A stretch of DNA of 9,907 nt from GCA-1730015 sp964550655 (GCA_964550655.1 CAZKAQ010000133.1:1-9907), one strand, 5' to 3'. Positions 1 to 7,658 are shown, numbered from the stretch's first letter. The notes: generated from the sequence alone by a model not told the origin. Made by a program: numbers and translations.

Positions 1-350
1 CTAGAGGTACGGGAAGTATATAATCAGTATCGCCACTAAACTGCCACACCAATAAAGCGACTGCTATGGTAGTTCATCAGTACTAAAGCTGCCAGCTACT
101 TACCGAATAAACTGCTTGAAACCTCTGCCAATGCCGGTCAATCGACTCCATCACGGAACATAATCTTTTAACATCCCTTTCGCGGAGAAATCAACGCTGA
201 GCGTTACTAAATTATTCTTCGTATTTCAGCACTATTGGCACCATCATTCCGCGTTCAGCAACCGAAATTCCCTACCTCTTTTTATATCCCGGCAGATTTT
301 CGAATTGTAAATCTGTTAACGCTGACTACAGTTCTTCTATTTGATTAGCT
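1..350. other. Gene-free stretch upstream of the toxin-antitoxin operon
   Basis: I see no coding region here; stops are frequent in all frames. It holds a perfect 6-bp-arm palindrome at 193-205 (AACGCT, G, AGCGTT). The octamer AACGCTGA occurs at 193-200 and again at 318-325. A 7-bp inverted repeat lies at 293-299 (CAGATTT) and 309-315 (AAATCTG); no T-run follows it, so it is not an obvious terminator. A CTACAGT half-site at 326-332 matches the half-sites of the operator-like palindrome at 351-375. The antitoxin promoter should lie in the last part of this stretch, but I cannot place a convincing -35/-10 pair. Confidence 0.6.
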
Positions 351-375
351 GACTGTAGCACTATGTGCTACAGTC
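351..375. promoter_or_regulatory. Palindromic operator candidate of the toxin-antitoxin operon
   Basis: Two perfect 11-bp arms, GACTGTAGCAC (351-361) and GTGCTACAGTC (365-375), are separated by TAT. The palindrome ends 5 bp before the preferred antitoxin start at 381. Phd/YefM antitoxins typically repress their own operon by binding palindromes at the promoter or start, so an autoregulatory operator is the simplest reading. An extra CTACAGT half-site lies upstream at 326-332. No Shine-Dalgarno sequence fits between the palindrome and the start, so the transcript may be leaderless or have a very short leader. The symmetry is seen directly; the role is inferred. Confidence 0.7.
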
Positions 376-380
376 TCCCT

Positions 381-635
381 ATGAGCAGAGAAATTAGCCA
401 AAGAGAACTTCGTAATGAAAGCGCTGAGGTGCTTCGTGCGGTAAAAAACGGAGAGTGCATTACCGTCACTAGTAGTGGCGTTCCAGTAGCTGAGCTTGTG
501 CCGCTTCGTCGCGGGCGATTCGTCGATGCACAAGTAGCCCTGGAGGCTTTTGCAGACGCTCCTGCAATAGAGCTGAAGGCGCTTAGGGACGATCTTGACT
601 CAATTGGCGATCCGGATTTTCTGCCCCGTGACTGA
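381..635 (+). CDS. Phd/YefM-family antitoxin
   Basis: An 84-residue protein whose first half matches the Phd/YefM DNA-binding fold: residues 1-45 contain ISQRELRNESAEVLRAVKNG, then a stretch ending VPVAELVPL. In this family the N-terminal half dimerises and binds operator DNA. The C-terminal half (about residues 50-84, acidic and alanine-rich) is the usual toxin-wrapping segment, and a length of 80-90 residues is typical. I chose the ATG at 381 over one at 363 because family members begin just before the ISxRELRN motif, and because the 363 codon lies inside the operator palindrome. The toxin start overlaps the antitoxin end by 8 bp, the translational coupling expected of such modules. It should neutralise the PIN toxin and co-repress the operon. 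Confidence 0.88.
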   Translation: MSREISQRELRNESAEVLRAVKNGECITVTSSGVPVAELVPLRRGRFVDAQVALEAFADAPAIELKALRDDLDSIGDPDFLPRD

Positions 636-1035
636 ATCCCACAAAGACGGGTTACTTGATACTTCTGTAGTCATAGATTTAGCGGGATTGTCGCGGGACA
701 AGCTACCAGAACGACTCGCCATTAGTGCTGTTACACTTGCCGAGCTCGCAGCTGGACCGGCGGCAGCCAGGGATCCGGATATACGGGCCCGACGCCAGGA
801 CCAGCTCCAACGTGCCGAAGCTACCTTCAATCCATTACCCGTAGACGTGAGTGTCGCGCGTGCCTATGGACGTATTGTTGGAGCAGTAGTAGCTGCCAGG
901 CGGAAACATCGAGGTGCTCGCTCCCTGGACTTGTTAATAGCGGCAACAGCGCTTGCAAACCAATTACCACTGTACACAAGAAACCCTGATGACTTCGCCG
1001 GTCTCGAATCGCTTATCGATATCGTGGCAATCTGA
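628..1035 (+). CDS. vapC: PIN-domain ribonuclease toxin (VapC family)
   Basis: A 135-residue protein with a complete PIN domain. PIN toxins are Mg2+-dependent endoribonucleases that cut tRNA or rRNA. The acidic residues are in the expected order: D11 in LLDTSVVIDL, E39 in the TLAELAAG helix, D101 in SLDLLIAATA, and D121/D122 in TRNPDDF near the end. Nothing looks truncated and the length is normal. The GTG at 628 is preferred: it gives a protein beginning a few residues before the first beta strand and overlaps the antitoxin stop by 8 bp. The longer ATG version from 595 would lie inside the antitoxin gene and adds 11 unconserved-looking residues. No clear terminator follows; 1036-1280 has no gene I can name. 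Pairing a Phd-type antitoxin with a PIN toxin is common in VapBC modules. Confidence 0.9.
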   Translation: MTESHKDGLLDTSVVIDLAGLSRDKLPERLAISAVTLAELAAGPAAARDPDIRARRQDQLQRAEATFNPLPVDVSVARAYGRIVGAVVAARRKHRGARSLDLLIAATALANQLPLYTRNPDDFAGLESLIDIVAI

Positions 1036-1280
1036 ACAACACAAGTCGATTTCTTTCTGATTTTTTGGTTTTGAAGAAAGAGTGGCTCACTGCCTGCCCG
1101 ACTTTTTTGTGATCAGAGCAATCATTATTTACAACAGACAGTCGAATTTCTCGCATCAAAAGAAAGGATGGGAGTGAATGCACTAAGTGCCAAGTCTAAA
1201 ATTTGGGTCTTGCATCGTGCACAAGATCCCATACTTTTTTTTAGAACATACTGCAAATGATTCAGAAAAAAATCAATCCA

Positions 1281-3404
1281 TCAACTACCAGTCAATAACT
1301 GCTGGTCAGCATAGTATTTCAACCATACATCCAGACTGTCCGGTCGGCCGACACCAAAGCCCTGCAGATAATCAATACCCAGTTCGGTCAGTAGCTCTGC
1401 TACCGCCTCTGTTTCAACATACTCGGCAACTGTCTTCATCTTCATATCATGCGCAAGCGTGTTAAAAGATCTCACTATTGCCTTGTTAGAAGAATCTTCG
1501 AGTATGTCGGCAACAAAACAACCATCAATCTTCAAGTAATCAACCGGAAGTGAGCGCAAATACGAAAAAGATGATAGTCCACTACCAAAATCATCCAACG
1601 AAAACTCACAGCCAAGAAGCTTTAAGTGCTCAATGAAGTTGCAGGCTTTTTCTATACGCTTGATCGTGGCAGTTTCAGTAACTTCGAAACAAAGCATATT
1701 TGTCTCAACCTGATGGTACTCCACCAGCTGCGATATTTTTTCCAGACACGACTCATTGCTGAGTGTGTTTCCCGAAAGATTTACTGATAAAGCGACCTGC
1801 TGACCGTATGCCGAAAACTGCTTTATCGCCAACAAAGAGTGTTCAATCATCCAAAGATCAATGTGTTGCATACGGTCATATTTTTCAGCTACAGGAATCA
1901 CTGTACCGGGCGGCACCGTTTTCCGGATTGCATCCTGCAACCTGAGCAACACCTCAAACTTGGTATGATTATCAGCTACTGGCCTGGCTGGAACTATAGG
2001 CTGGAGAGCAATACTAAGCCTGTCATGCAATATAGAATCGTTAATCAGTTCCAGCTTGCCGATTTCATCGTTTTTATTACTGACAAATACGCCGTGTCTG
2101 GAATACAAATGCGCTTGATTACGACCGGACATTTTTGCCGAGTAACAGGCCATATCAGCTTTGGATAAAAGATCACTGTCGCTAACAGAATCACTGTCTA
2201 TCATCACTATGCCGGCGCTGGCACCGATAGAAAAAGCTCTTTCATCCCATTTGAGACGATACTCCCCTACCAATCTAATAAACACTTCGGTTTTTTGCTT
2301 TGCTTCTACTTCATTACTTGCACTCAGCACAGCAAATTCATCACCTCCTAGTCGGGCAATGATATCGTTGGCGTTACAAAATACTTTTCTAAATATTCTG
2401 GTCACATCAACCAGCAGCTGATCTCCAGCCTGATGACCGGCATTATCATTAACCATTTTAAATTGATCGAGATCAATGTAAATGAGTGTATTGTGTAAAT
2501 CGCTGCACTCTTTATTGAGTGCTTCTCTTGCAGTTCGCTCGTCAAGGCTGACACTCAGGTAGTTAGCAAAAGCACGCCGGTTGACCAATCCTGTTAACTC
2601 ATCGTGAGCCGCTTGAAACTCCAACTGTTGTTTCAAGCCATACTCAGTCGTTACATTTTTGCCGCAGCCGAGATATCCTGTGAATATACCGTCCTCGTTA
2701 AAAATCGGCGCTGCAATAACCTGCACATGCGTGAGTGATTCTTCGTTATTAACCAGGCTAAGTACGACTTCAATTTTTTCATGAGATAACAATGCCTCGT
2801 TATAATCACGAAACGCCGAGTTATCTTCTACTACACCCTGTAAATGACTAATTCTTGACTGCCCAATCAGATTTTTTGTCGAAACACCGCAATATGGCAC
2901 CTCATGCGATGAAATATAAACATACTCCAGATCTGCGTTAAGCTCCCAGAGCCAATCGGAGGCGAGCTGCGCAAAGCTTTCAGATCTTTGTCGGCTTTTC
3001 TTAAGAGCCTCACGCTGATTTACCAATACAGTGATATCAGACGCTGAGAAGAAATAATATCCGTTAGACAGACGGGTATGTTTGACTGATAGCCATCTGC
3101 CATCTTGCAAGTGGTGTGTGCACACCCGGTCCTTGTCAATACGTGACACCTGCTCTTCAATCCAGGCTTCTATATCGTCGACAGGCTCCATATTACGGAG
3201 AACCTGATTCTCAATTATATCCCGTAAGTAATCCTCGTAGGTATAACCAGGCTTGAAGCGGTCTTTAATTTGTGGATAGTAGTCACCGAATTCCTGAGAC
3301 CAGGAAAGCAGCTTGCCATCTCTGTCGAGCAAGCAATGGCCGTCAGTACTACTCAGCAGAGCTTCATCGAACAGTAAAAATTCGGGAGACGGGTTATTAA
3401 TCAT
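1281..3404 (-). CDS. PAS-GGDEF-EAL cyclic-di-GMP enzyme
   Basis: A 707-residue bifunctional c-di-GMP enzyme. Residues about 10-128 look like a PAS_7-type sensor (DGHCLLDRDGKLLSW to DGRWLSVKHTRL). Residues about 140-260 form a second PAS-like region. The diguanylate cyclase domain (about 262-437) has DLDQF at 311-315 and an intact RLGGDEF at 351-357. The allosteric I-site RxxD, expected just upstream, reads NAND (344-347), so product inhibition may be lost. The EAL domain (about 450-700) has EVL at 484-486, N542, E574/E577 (EVTE), DDFGSG at 604-609, K625, E661 (AEYVE) and Q681 (QGFGVGRP). All metal- and substrate-binding positions are kept, so phosphodiesterase activity is plausible. No membrane segments are visible, so it is cytosolic. 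It is monocistronic, with an AAGGA-like site about 12 bp upstream of the ATG. The ligand of the sensor part is unknown. Confidence 0.95.
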   Translation of the reverse strand: MINNPSPEFLLFDEALLSSTDGHCLLDRDGKLLSWSQEFGDYYPQIKDRFKPGYTYEDYLRDIIENQVLRNMEPVDDIEAWIEEQVSRIDKDRVCTHHLQDGRWLSVKHTRLSNGYYFFSASDITVLVNQREALKKSRQRSESFAQLASDWLWELNADLEYVYISSHEVPYCGVSTKNLIGQSRISHLQGVVEDNSAFRDYNEALLSHEKIEVVLSLVNNEESLTHVQVIAAPIFNEDGIFTGYLGCGKNVTTEYGLKQQLEFQAAHDELTGLVNRRAFANYLSVSLDERTAREALNKECSDLHNTLIYIDLDQFKMVNDNAGHQAGDQLLVDVTRIFRKVFCNANDIIARLGGDEFAVLSASNEVEAKQKTEVFIRLVGEYRLKWDERAFSIGASAGIVMIDSDSVSDSDLLSKADMACYSAKMSGRNQAHLYSRHGVFVSNKNDEIGKLELINDSILHDRLSIALQPIVPARPVADNHTKFEVLLRLQDAIRKTVPPGTVIPVAEKYDRMQHIDLWMIEHSLLAIKQFSAYGQQVALSVNLSGNTLSNESCLEKISQLVEYHQVETNMLCFEVTETATIKRIEKACNFIEHLKLLGCEFSLDDFGSGLSSFSYLRSLPVDYLKIDGCFVADILEDSSNKAIVRSFNTLAHDMKMKTVAEYVETEAVAELLTELGIDYLQGFGVGRPDSLDVWLKYYADQQLLTGS

Positions 3405-4048
3405 ATAAGTTGATAATTCCTTTTTACAACAAAAAATAGACGCTCGTCCATTACCTCGAAGTTCTTTAGAAGTGATGAAAGAACAATCTTAAATACGAGC
3501 AGCCTTGGTAACTAGGTCGACCTGATCCCTGCTAACTACAGTAGCGGGAAAATAAATGTGAACCAGCATTCAGTAAAATTACTGTACTCGTAAAAGATCG
3601 ACTCTAAGACAACGAATTTCCGACCCGAGTTACATTGCAATTCCCGGAGGCCAATCTTCCAGACTCCCGGAGACTGAATCACAAAGCCCCAATCGCCAGG
3701 TCAATTGCTGTGTCGCATATGCACAGCTCCGGGAACACAAGTCAGTTGTCATTCGGAGCCCATTTCGGTGGCAATTCTCCCGCCTGCTGTCTTTTACACG
3801 CCTGCTTTGCCCTCACGTTGGTCAGTATCTGCCTGATACCACCGGGTCTTCGATACATGCGATTATCCGCATACCACCTCCACGGCGCGGCCAAATTTCT
3901 ATGTCTGTCCCGAACTCTCGTTTCAGCCGCTGCGCCCAACCCTTTACCGACAGCCGATTGGCAAACAGAAATCGCAATGGCAAGCGTCTTCATCGTTATA
4001 CTTGATACAGATGAATTCGCCATAATTATTACCAATAGCAGGTATCTG
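3405..4048. other. Divergent intergenic region rich in palindromes
   Basis: This region separates the minus-strand c-di-GMP gene from the plus-strand catabolic cluster and must hold both promoters. Visible structure: GTTCTTT/AAAGAAC arms (3461-3467, 3478-3484); the 10-bp palindrome AGGTCGACCT (3514-3523); CTAC-A-GTAG (3536-3544); CAGTAA-AA-TTACTG (3571-3584). A weak promoter candidate is TTGATA (4002-4007) with AATTAT (4024-4029), 16 bp apart. A second possible -10, TTATAC, lies at 3996-4001. The patch 3781-3900 is about 56% GC by hand count, richer than much of the neighbouring sequence, and is open in two frames. Neither frame gives a protein I recognise, so I do not call a gene. Confidence 0.5.
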
Positions 4049-4933
4049 ATGACGCACTCAAAAATTGTTTGGCCCAACGGTGCAAAATGCGCTGCCGCTA
4101 TTACGTTCGATATGGATGCTGACAGCCTCATTCATATCGCACGCCAGAAGGACGCTCATGACAGACTCTATCCAATCTCCATGGGTCAATACGGTCCGAA
4201 AGTCGCCGTGCCTCGTATTTTGGACACCTATAGAAAATTCGGTTTGAAACAATCGTTCTTTGTGCCTGGTTGGTGTTTGGAACAATACCCCGACACAATA
4301 GAAGCCATTCTAAAAGATGGTCACGAAGTCGGTCATCATGGTTATATTCATGAAGATCCCACCAGCCACTCTGCTGACGAGCAACGATACTGGTTTGAAC
4401 GTGCACTCGCCAGCCATCAACAGGTGACAGGGCAGCAGCCTGTGGGATACAGGGCGCCGGTATACAACATCAATCAGGCAGTAATCGATTTACTCATTGA
4501 ACACAAATTTCAATATGACAGTTCGTTGATGGGTGACGATATTCCCTATTTTTTAGAAACCAGGCAAGGATCGTTGGTGGAAATACCGGTTCACTGGGGT
4601 ACTGATGACTGGCCACCCTTTGCGCATTTTGAAGAGATTGGATACATGATGCCGGTCAAAGGTCCATCAGAAGGGCTGGCGCCATTTTGGGAAGAGTTCG
4701 ACGCTCAATATGAAACGGGCGGATTCTGGATTGGTATCTGGCATCCTTTTTTAACCGGTCGACTTGCCCGTTGGCTACAAGTAGAAACATGGCTGGAAAA
4801 TATCCTCGCGCGCGGTGACGTATGGTTTGCACCATTGCACGAAATAGCAACCTACGTCCGATCTCAACAAGCAATTGGAAATCTCAGGGTCGATCAATTA
4901 CCGTATTACGATGGTCCTGTCGTAGTTAAATAA
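4049..4933 (+). CDS. Polysaccharide deacetylase-type (NodB/CE4, PuuE/HpPgdA-like) amidohydrolase
   Basis: A 294-residue metal-dependent hydrolase of the NodB/CE4 fold. Motif 1 is TFDMDAD (residues 19-25). The metal-binding HxxxH lies in GHEVGHHGYIHED (H97, H101). The R-x-P motif is GYRAP (R135, P137). YDSSLMGDD (156-164), EIPVHW (178-183) and IWHPFLTGR (230-238) are characteristic of the PuuE/HpPgdA branch. This branch includes enzymes acting on small cyclic amides or ureides as well as peptidoglycan deacetylases. No signal peptide is seen and the neighbours are catabolic, so I favour a cytosolic C-N hydrolase over a cell-wall enzyme; the substrate is unknown. The ATG at 4049 is chosen because AGCAGG sits 6 bp upstream and homologous proteins begin near the WPNG motif. 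The frame is open back to 3635, but that part is not family-like. Confidence 0.88.
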   Translation: MTHSKIVWPNGAKCAAAITFDMDADSLIHIARQKDAHDRLYPISMGQYGPKVAVPRILDTYRKFGLKQSFFVPGWCLEQYPDTIEAILKDGHEVGHHGYIHEDPTSHSADEQRYWFERALASHQQVTGQQPVGYRAPVYNINQAVIDLLIEHKFQYDSSLMGDDIPYFLETRQGSLVEIPVHWGTDDWPPFAHFEEIGYMMPVKGPSEGLAPFWEEFDAQYETGGFWIGIWHPFLTGRLARWLQVETWLENILARGDVWFAPLHEIATYVRSQQAIGNLRVDQLPYYDGPVVVK

Positions 4934-5001
4934 CCGAAAACTGAAATACAAGCAGACATTATTTTAACGTGGCTAACACTGAGACATAGGTAAGTGCAGT
5001 A

Positions 5002-5688
5002 ATGACGCTAACGGTTTACAACCCTTCGCAACCAGATGGTTGTAACGACACTTTAAATCATCCTGTTTCGGAAGATGGCATTGCGCAAGCAGGTAAATCT
5101 TACGAAATTCCAGCCAGACAAGCGCGCGCTGTGCGAATGAAGGCGGGCCAGGAGCTCACCTTGCATAACCCAAAGGGCAATCAAGTGTGCGATTTCTTTG
5201 CCCTGGTCGATGGGTCTGTGGCTGAATTTTTATCGATGGAACACTCTCGCACTGCACTCGGCAGGGTTTATGTGCGCCAATCAGACACGTTGGTTACTAA
5301 TCTTCGTCGAGCGCTTATAAACATAACAGAAGATACGTCGCCGGGAGTGCATGATATTCTGATAGCGTGTTGTGATATTCATCGCTACCAACAACTTGGT
5401 GCAAAGGGCTATCACGATAATTGCGCCGACAATTTTCGTATGAGTTTACTTGCTATCGGTGTTACGCCTACGCATGTGCCAAGCCCATTCAATATTTGGA
5501 TGAACATTCCGGTAAATAAAGAAGGCGGTTACTCATGGGAAGAACCCGTTTCCAAGCCGGGTGATTTTATTCGAATAAAAGCGTTAAGCGATTCGATATT
5601 TGTGATGTCCGCTTGCCCTCAAGATATGACGCCGGTTAACGGCATCAATACTCAGCCTGCAGAACTTACCTTTGAAGTTAGTTACTGA
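5002..5688 (+). CDS. DUF1989 / urea carboxylase-associated family protein
   Basis: A 228-residue protein clearly of the DUF1989 family. Diagnostic blocks: QVCDFFAL (61-68), HSRTALGR (81-88), HDILIACCD (117-125), YHDNCADNF (137-145), SPFNIWMNIPV (161-171) and SACPQDMTPVNG (203-214). The conserved Cys, His and Asp residues suggest a metal or catalytic centre. Relatives encoded beside urea/guanidine carboxylase genes act as the two subunits of carboxyguanidine deiminase. Here only one DUF1989 gene is present and there is no carboxylase, so a different C-N hydrolysis or deimination substrate is likely. It follows the NodB-type gene after 68 bp on the same strand, with 209 bp to the P450 gene, consistent with one transcription unit. 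The ribosome-binding site is weak (AGG about 11 bp upstream). Family assignment is firm; function is inferred. Confidence 0.92.
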   Translation: MTLTVYNPSQPDGCNDTLNHPVSEDGIAQAGKSYEIPARQARAVRMKAGQELTLHNPKGNQVCDFFALVDGSVAEFLSMEHSRTALGRVYVRQSDTLVTNLRRALINITEDTSPGVHDILIACCDIHRYQQLGAKGYHDNCADNFRMSLLAIGVTPTHVPSPFNIWMNIPVNKEGGYSWEEPVSKPGDFIRIKALSDSIFVMSACPQDMTPVNGINTQPAELTFEVSY

Positions 5689-5828
5689 AAAAACGGAGTC
5701 AAGTCTTTCATCGTGCGACAATGTGGCATTGCAAGACCTGACTGTATATTTTCTAACGACGACATGCAAAAGGCTGGTCGCCCTTATCGCTATGGTTGAT
5801 CAAAGAGTCCTGTGGACTGGCGGTTCTG

Positions 5829-5860
5829 GTAGCTCACCCTCTGATTGTGGGGTGATCTAC
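5829..5860. promoter_or_regulatory. Imperfect inverted repeat upstream of the P450 gene
   Basis: Arms GTAGCTCACCC (5829-5839) and GGGTGATCTAC (5850-5860) pair at 10 of 11 positions around a 10-nt loop. The element sits 37 bp before the P450 start, inside a 209-bp leader that is otherwise empty. It could be an operator or an RNA hairpin affecting expression within the cluster. No T-run follows, so it is not a classic intrinsic terminator, and it does not resemble any riboswitch I know. Confidence 0.4.
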
Positions 5861-5897
5861 TGTATGTGTGTAGTTCCCGCAAGTGTCAGGTAACGAG

Positions 5898-7133
5898 ATG
5901 GATAACAACAACCAAGGCTTAGAGTTGGGAAGAGCTGCAGCGGAGCAGTTTGATTTAAATGCAATTGATCGAGCATTTATCAACAACCCTTATCCCGTGC
6001 TTGCCAATCTCAGAGAGCACGATCCGGTACATTTTAATCCGGACGGCTCGGTTTATCTGACGCGATATGAAGACGTACGATCGGTTTATCAGGATCGAAG
6101 CATGATTTCTGACAAGACTGTTGCTTTTAAAGAAAAGTTCGGCGATGGTCCGCTCTATAAGCACCATACAAGCAGTCTGGTTTTCAACGACCCGCCGTAT
6201 CATACAACGGTCAGAAAGTTGCTCGCACATGCCTTTACACCGCGCAAGCTTGCAGAGATGGAAGCGCTGATAACCGAAATCGTCGATAAACTACTCGGTG
6301 AGTTAAAAGGCGCGGGTGATGTGGATTTTGTCACTGCATTTGCCATGCGACTACCTACTGAAGTTATTTCTTTTATGTTGGGTGTGCCGCGTCAGTACAG
6401 AAACAAGTTGCGTGGCTATTCACTGGCGATTCTGGGTGCTCTTGATCCGGAGGTATCCCGGCTGCGACTCGACAACGGCAATGCAGCAGTTGTCGAGTTC
6501 AGTGAAATGCTCGATGAGCTTATCAACTATCGCCGGGCGAATCCGGAAAGAGCCGAACAGGGCGAAGTGCTGGAGGCTTTGATCTTCGGGGAGTTCGAAG
6601 GCAGACGGCTCACGCAGGAGGAGTTAATACAAAATTGTATTTTTCTGCTAAATGCAGGTCATGAAACCACGACGAGCCTAATGGCTAACGGTGTTGGTAT
6701 GCTGTTGCAGGCACCGGATCAGCTGCAGTTACTGCGTGACCGATTGGATCTGGTTCCAAACGCAGTAGAAGAAATACTGCGTTATGAGAGTCCACTGCAA
6801 ATAGGTAATCGAACCACCTCGACTGATAAGGTAATCGGTGGCAAACCTATCCCTGCAGGGACTTATATTCATACCTCTATTGCTGCGGCGAACAGAGATC
6901 CAACGATTTTCGAACAACCCGACAAGATTGATTTCTCGCGTACTCCGAATCGACACATTGCTTTTATTACCGGTATCCATGTGTGTCTTGGTGCTGCACT
7001 GGCACGCTATGAAGGAAAAATTGCCTTTAGTCGACTAATCCAAAAGTATCCTGCGATGAAAGCCGCAGGTGAACCCGAGAGAATGCCTCTGGCGCGATTC
7101 CGAGGTTATAATAGTTTGCCGGTGAGGTTGTAG
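5898..7133 (+). CDS. Soluble bacterial cytochrome P450
   Basis: A 411-residue haem monooxygenase with all hallmarks intact. The C-helix region is DPPYHTTVRKLLAHAF (98-113). The I-helix oxygen-activation motif is AGHETT (253-258). The K-helix ExxR is EILR (292-295), followed by YESP. The haem loop is FITGIHVCLG (356-365), with C363 as axial ligand, then AALAR. Length and lack of a membrane anchor fit a class I bacterial P450, which takes electrons from a ferredoxin and reductase; neither is encoded in this window. The ATG at 5898 is preferred over a GTG at 5883 because CAGG lies 7 bp upstream. Its place after the NodB-type and DUF1989 genes and before an amine-oxidase remnant suggests hydroxylation or N-dealkylation of a nitrogenous substrate. 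The exact CYP family cannot be told by eye. Confidence 0.95.
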   Translation: MDNNNQGLELGRAAAEQFDLNAIDRAFINNPYPVLANLREHDPVHFNPDGSVYLTRYEDVRSVYQDRSMISDKTVAFKEKFGDGPLYKHHTSSLVFNDPPYHTTVRKLLAHAFTPRKLAEMEALITEIVDKLLGELKGAGDVDFVTAFAMRLPTEVISFMLGVPRQYRNKLRGYSLAILGALDPEVSRLRLDNGNAAVVEFSEMLDELINYRRANPERAEQGEVLEALIFGEFEGRRLTQEELIQNCIFLLNAGHETTTSLMANGVGMLLQAPDQLQLLRDRLDLVPNAVEEILRYESPLQIGNRTTSTDKVIGGKPIPAGTYIHTSIAAANRDPTIFEQPDKIDFSRTPNRHIAFITGIHVCLGAALARYEGKIAFSRLIQKYPAMKAAGEPERMPLARFRGYNSLPVRL

Positions 7134-7135
7134 CC

Positions 7136-7300
7136 TTGTCTAATGATGAAATTGATGGATATGTTTTTTGGTGGCGTAAATTTGTAGCAGCATTTTTATC
7201 GTTCGCCCATCAAGTTGGGAGAATATTCTTACGGTGGCTTGACGGGAAATTCCTAATGGGTGACCCCTATTTCTTGTTCTTGTATCAGGTTAGTTTTGAA
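7136..7300 (+). pseudogene. Possible decayed 5' end of the FAD oxidoreductase gene
   Basis: A frame beginning with TTG 2 bp after the P450 stop, 8 bp downstream of GGTGAGG, encodes SNDEIDGYVFWWRKFVAAF and later RWLDGKFLMGDP. The order (acidic start, hydrophobic strand, then LDG after about 30 residues) resembles the N-terminal FAD-binding Rossmann region of DAO/DadA oxidoreductases. Shifting the frame at the Gly-rich stretch gives VFGGV, so small indels may have destroyed GxGxxG. It is in the same frame as the clear C-terminal remnant at 7709-8221. The match is weak and short; it could equally be unrelated sequence. Confidence 0.3.
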
Positions 7301-7340
7301 GATTCGATATCAATTATGCCGCCCGGTTGAGGTCGAATCT
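7300..7340. repeat. 8-bp inverted repeat at the rearrangement boundary
   Basis: Perfect arms AGATTCGA (7300-7307) and TCGAATCT (7333-7340) enclose 25 nt that include the stop codon of the minus-strand ORF. The repeat abuts the GTTTTGAA copy at 7293-7300. It could mark an element end or be a weak hairpin after the minus-strand ORF; no T-tract supports a terminator. Confidence 0.35.
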
Positions 7341-7658
7341 ATTCTCTACTATCTCCATAGCATCTACTAAAAACTTATACTCATCGTAGTCGATGGACAC
7401 GGACCCATAGTTAGAGCGAGTACCATCAGTGTCGAATGAACAAAGAAAGGATTTCTGATTTATACCGCGTTCCAACGTGACATAGAATATCGGTAAGTTT
7501 GTCTCAGTGCTTAGCGCTGTCAACACTGAAACGTAGTGTATTGGAGAGTCACCCAGACCGTACACTTTTCCGACAGTAGGGACATTTCGAACTATAAATA
7601 ATTCATACTCGTCTAGCTGACAAACACTTTCTATTTTCCCGGAAGGTAGATGTGGCAT
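7314..7658 (-). CDS. Hypothetical protein inside the disrupted oxidoreductase locus
   Basis: I do not recognise this protein. From the internal ATG at 7658 it would be 114 residues, soluble, mixed in composition, and ending EIVENRFDLNRAA. It has beta-rich stretches (YELFIVRN, IFYVTLERG, YGSVSIDYDEYKFLVD) that look more like a real protein than random frame. The frame stays open upstream to a TTG at 7718 and beyond, antisense to the oxidoreductase remnant; that part is probably not its own coding sequence, so the gene may be 5'-truncated. No Shine-Dalgarno sequence precedes either start. It occupies almost exactly the segment separating the two oxidoreductase pieces, so it may have come in with that DNA. 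A chance ORF is a real alternative. Confidence 0.35.
   Translation of the reverse strand: MPHLPSGKIESVCQLDEYELFIVRNVPTVGKVYGLGDSPIHYVSVLTALSTETNLPIFYVTLERGINQKSFLCSFDTDGTRSNYGSVSIDYDEYKFLVDAMEIVENRFDLNRAA

Noticed and set aside
1208..1241. Hairpin-like TCTTG/CAAGA followed by a run of T on the plus strand, as a toxin-operon terminator
   Set aside because: The stem is short and bulged, the T-run begins several bases after the stem, and it lies about 170 bp past the toxin stop.
1187..1465. Plus-strand ORF of 92 residues overlapping the 3' end of the c-di-GMP gene
   Set aside because: Mostly antisense to the well-supported EAL domain, low-complexity Ser/His/Gln composition and no motif.
3742..3993. 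Minus-strand frame of 83 residues (MKTLAIAIS start) in the GC-richer patch
   Set aside because: It is Arg/Gln-rich, unrecognised, has no visible ribosome-binding site, and high GC alone opens frames; kept only as a note in the gap entry.
3635..4048. In-frame N-terminal extension of the NodB-type hydrolase (138 extra residues)
   Set aside because: The extension is Cys/His/Ser-rich with no family resemblance, while a good ribosome-binding site and the family start lie at 4049.
5672..5893. Plus-strand ORF of 73 residues between the DUF1989 and P450 genes
   Set aside because: It starts inside the DUF1989 3' end, has unconvincing composition and no homology I can see.
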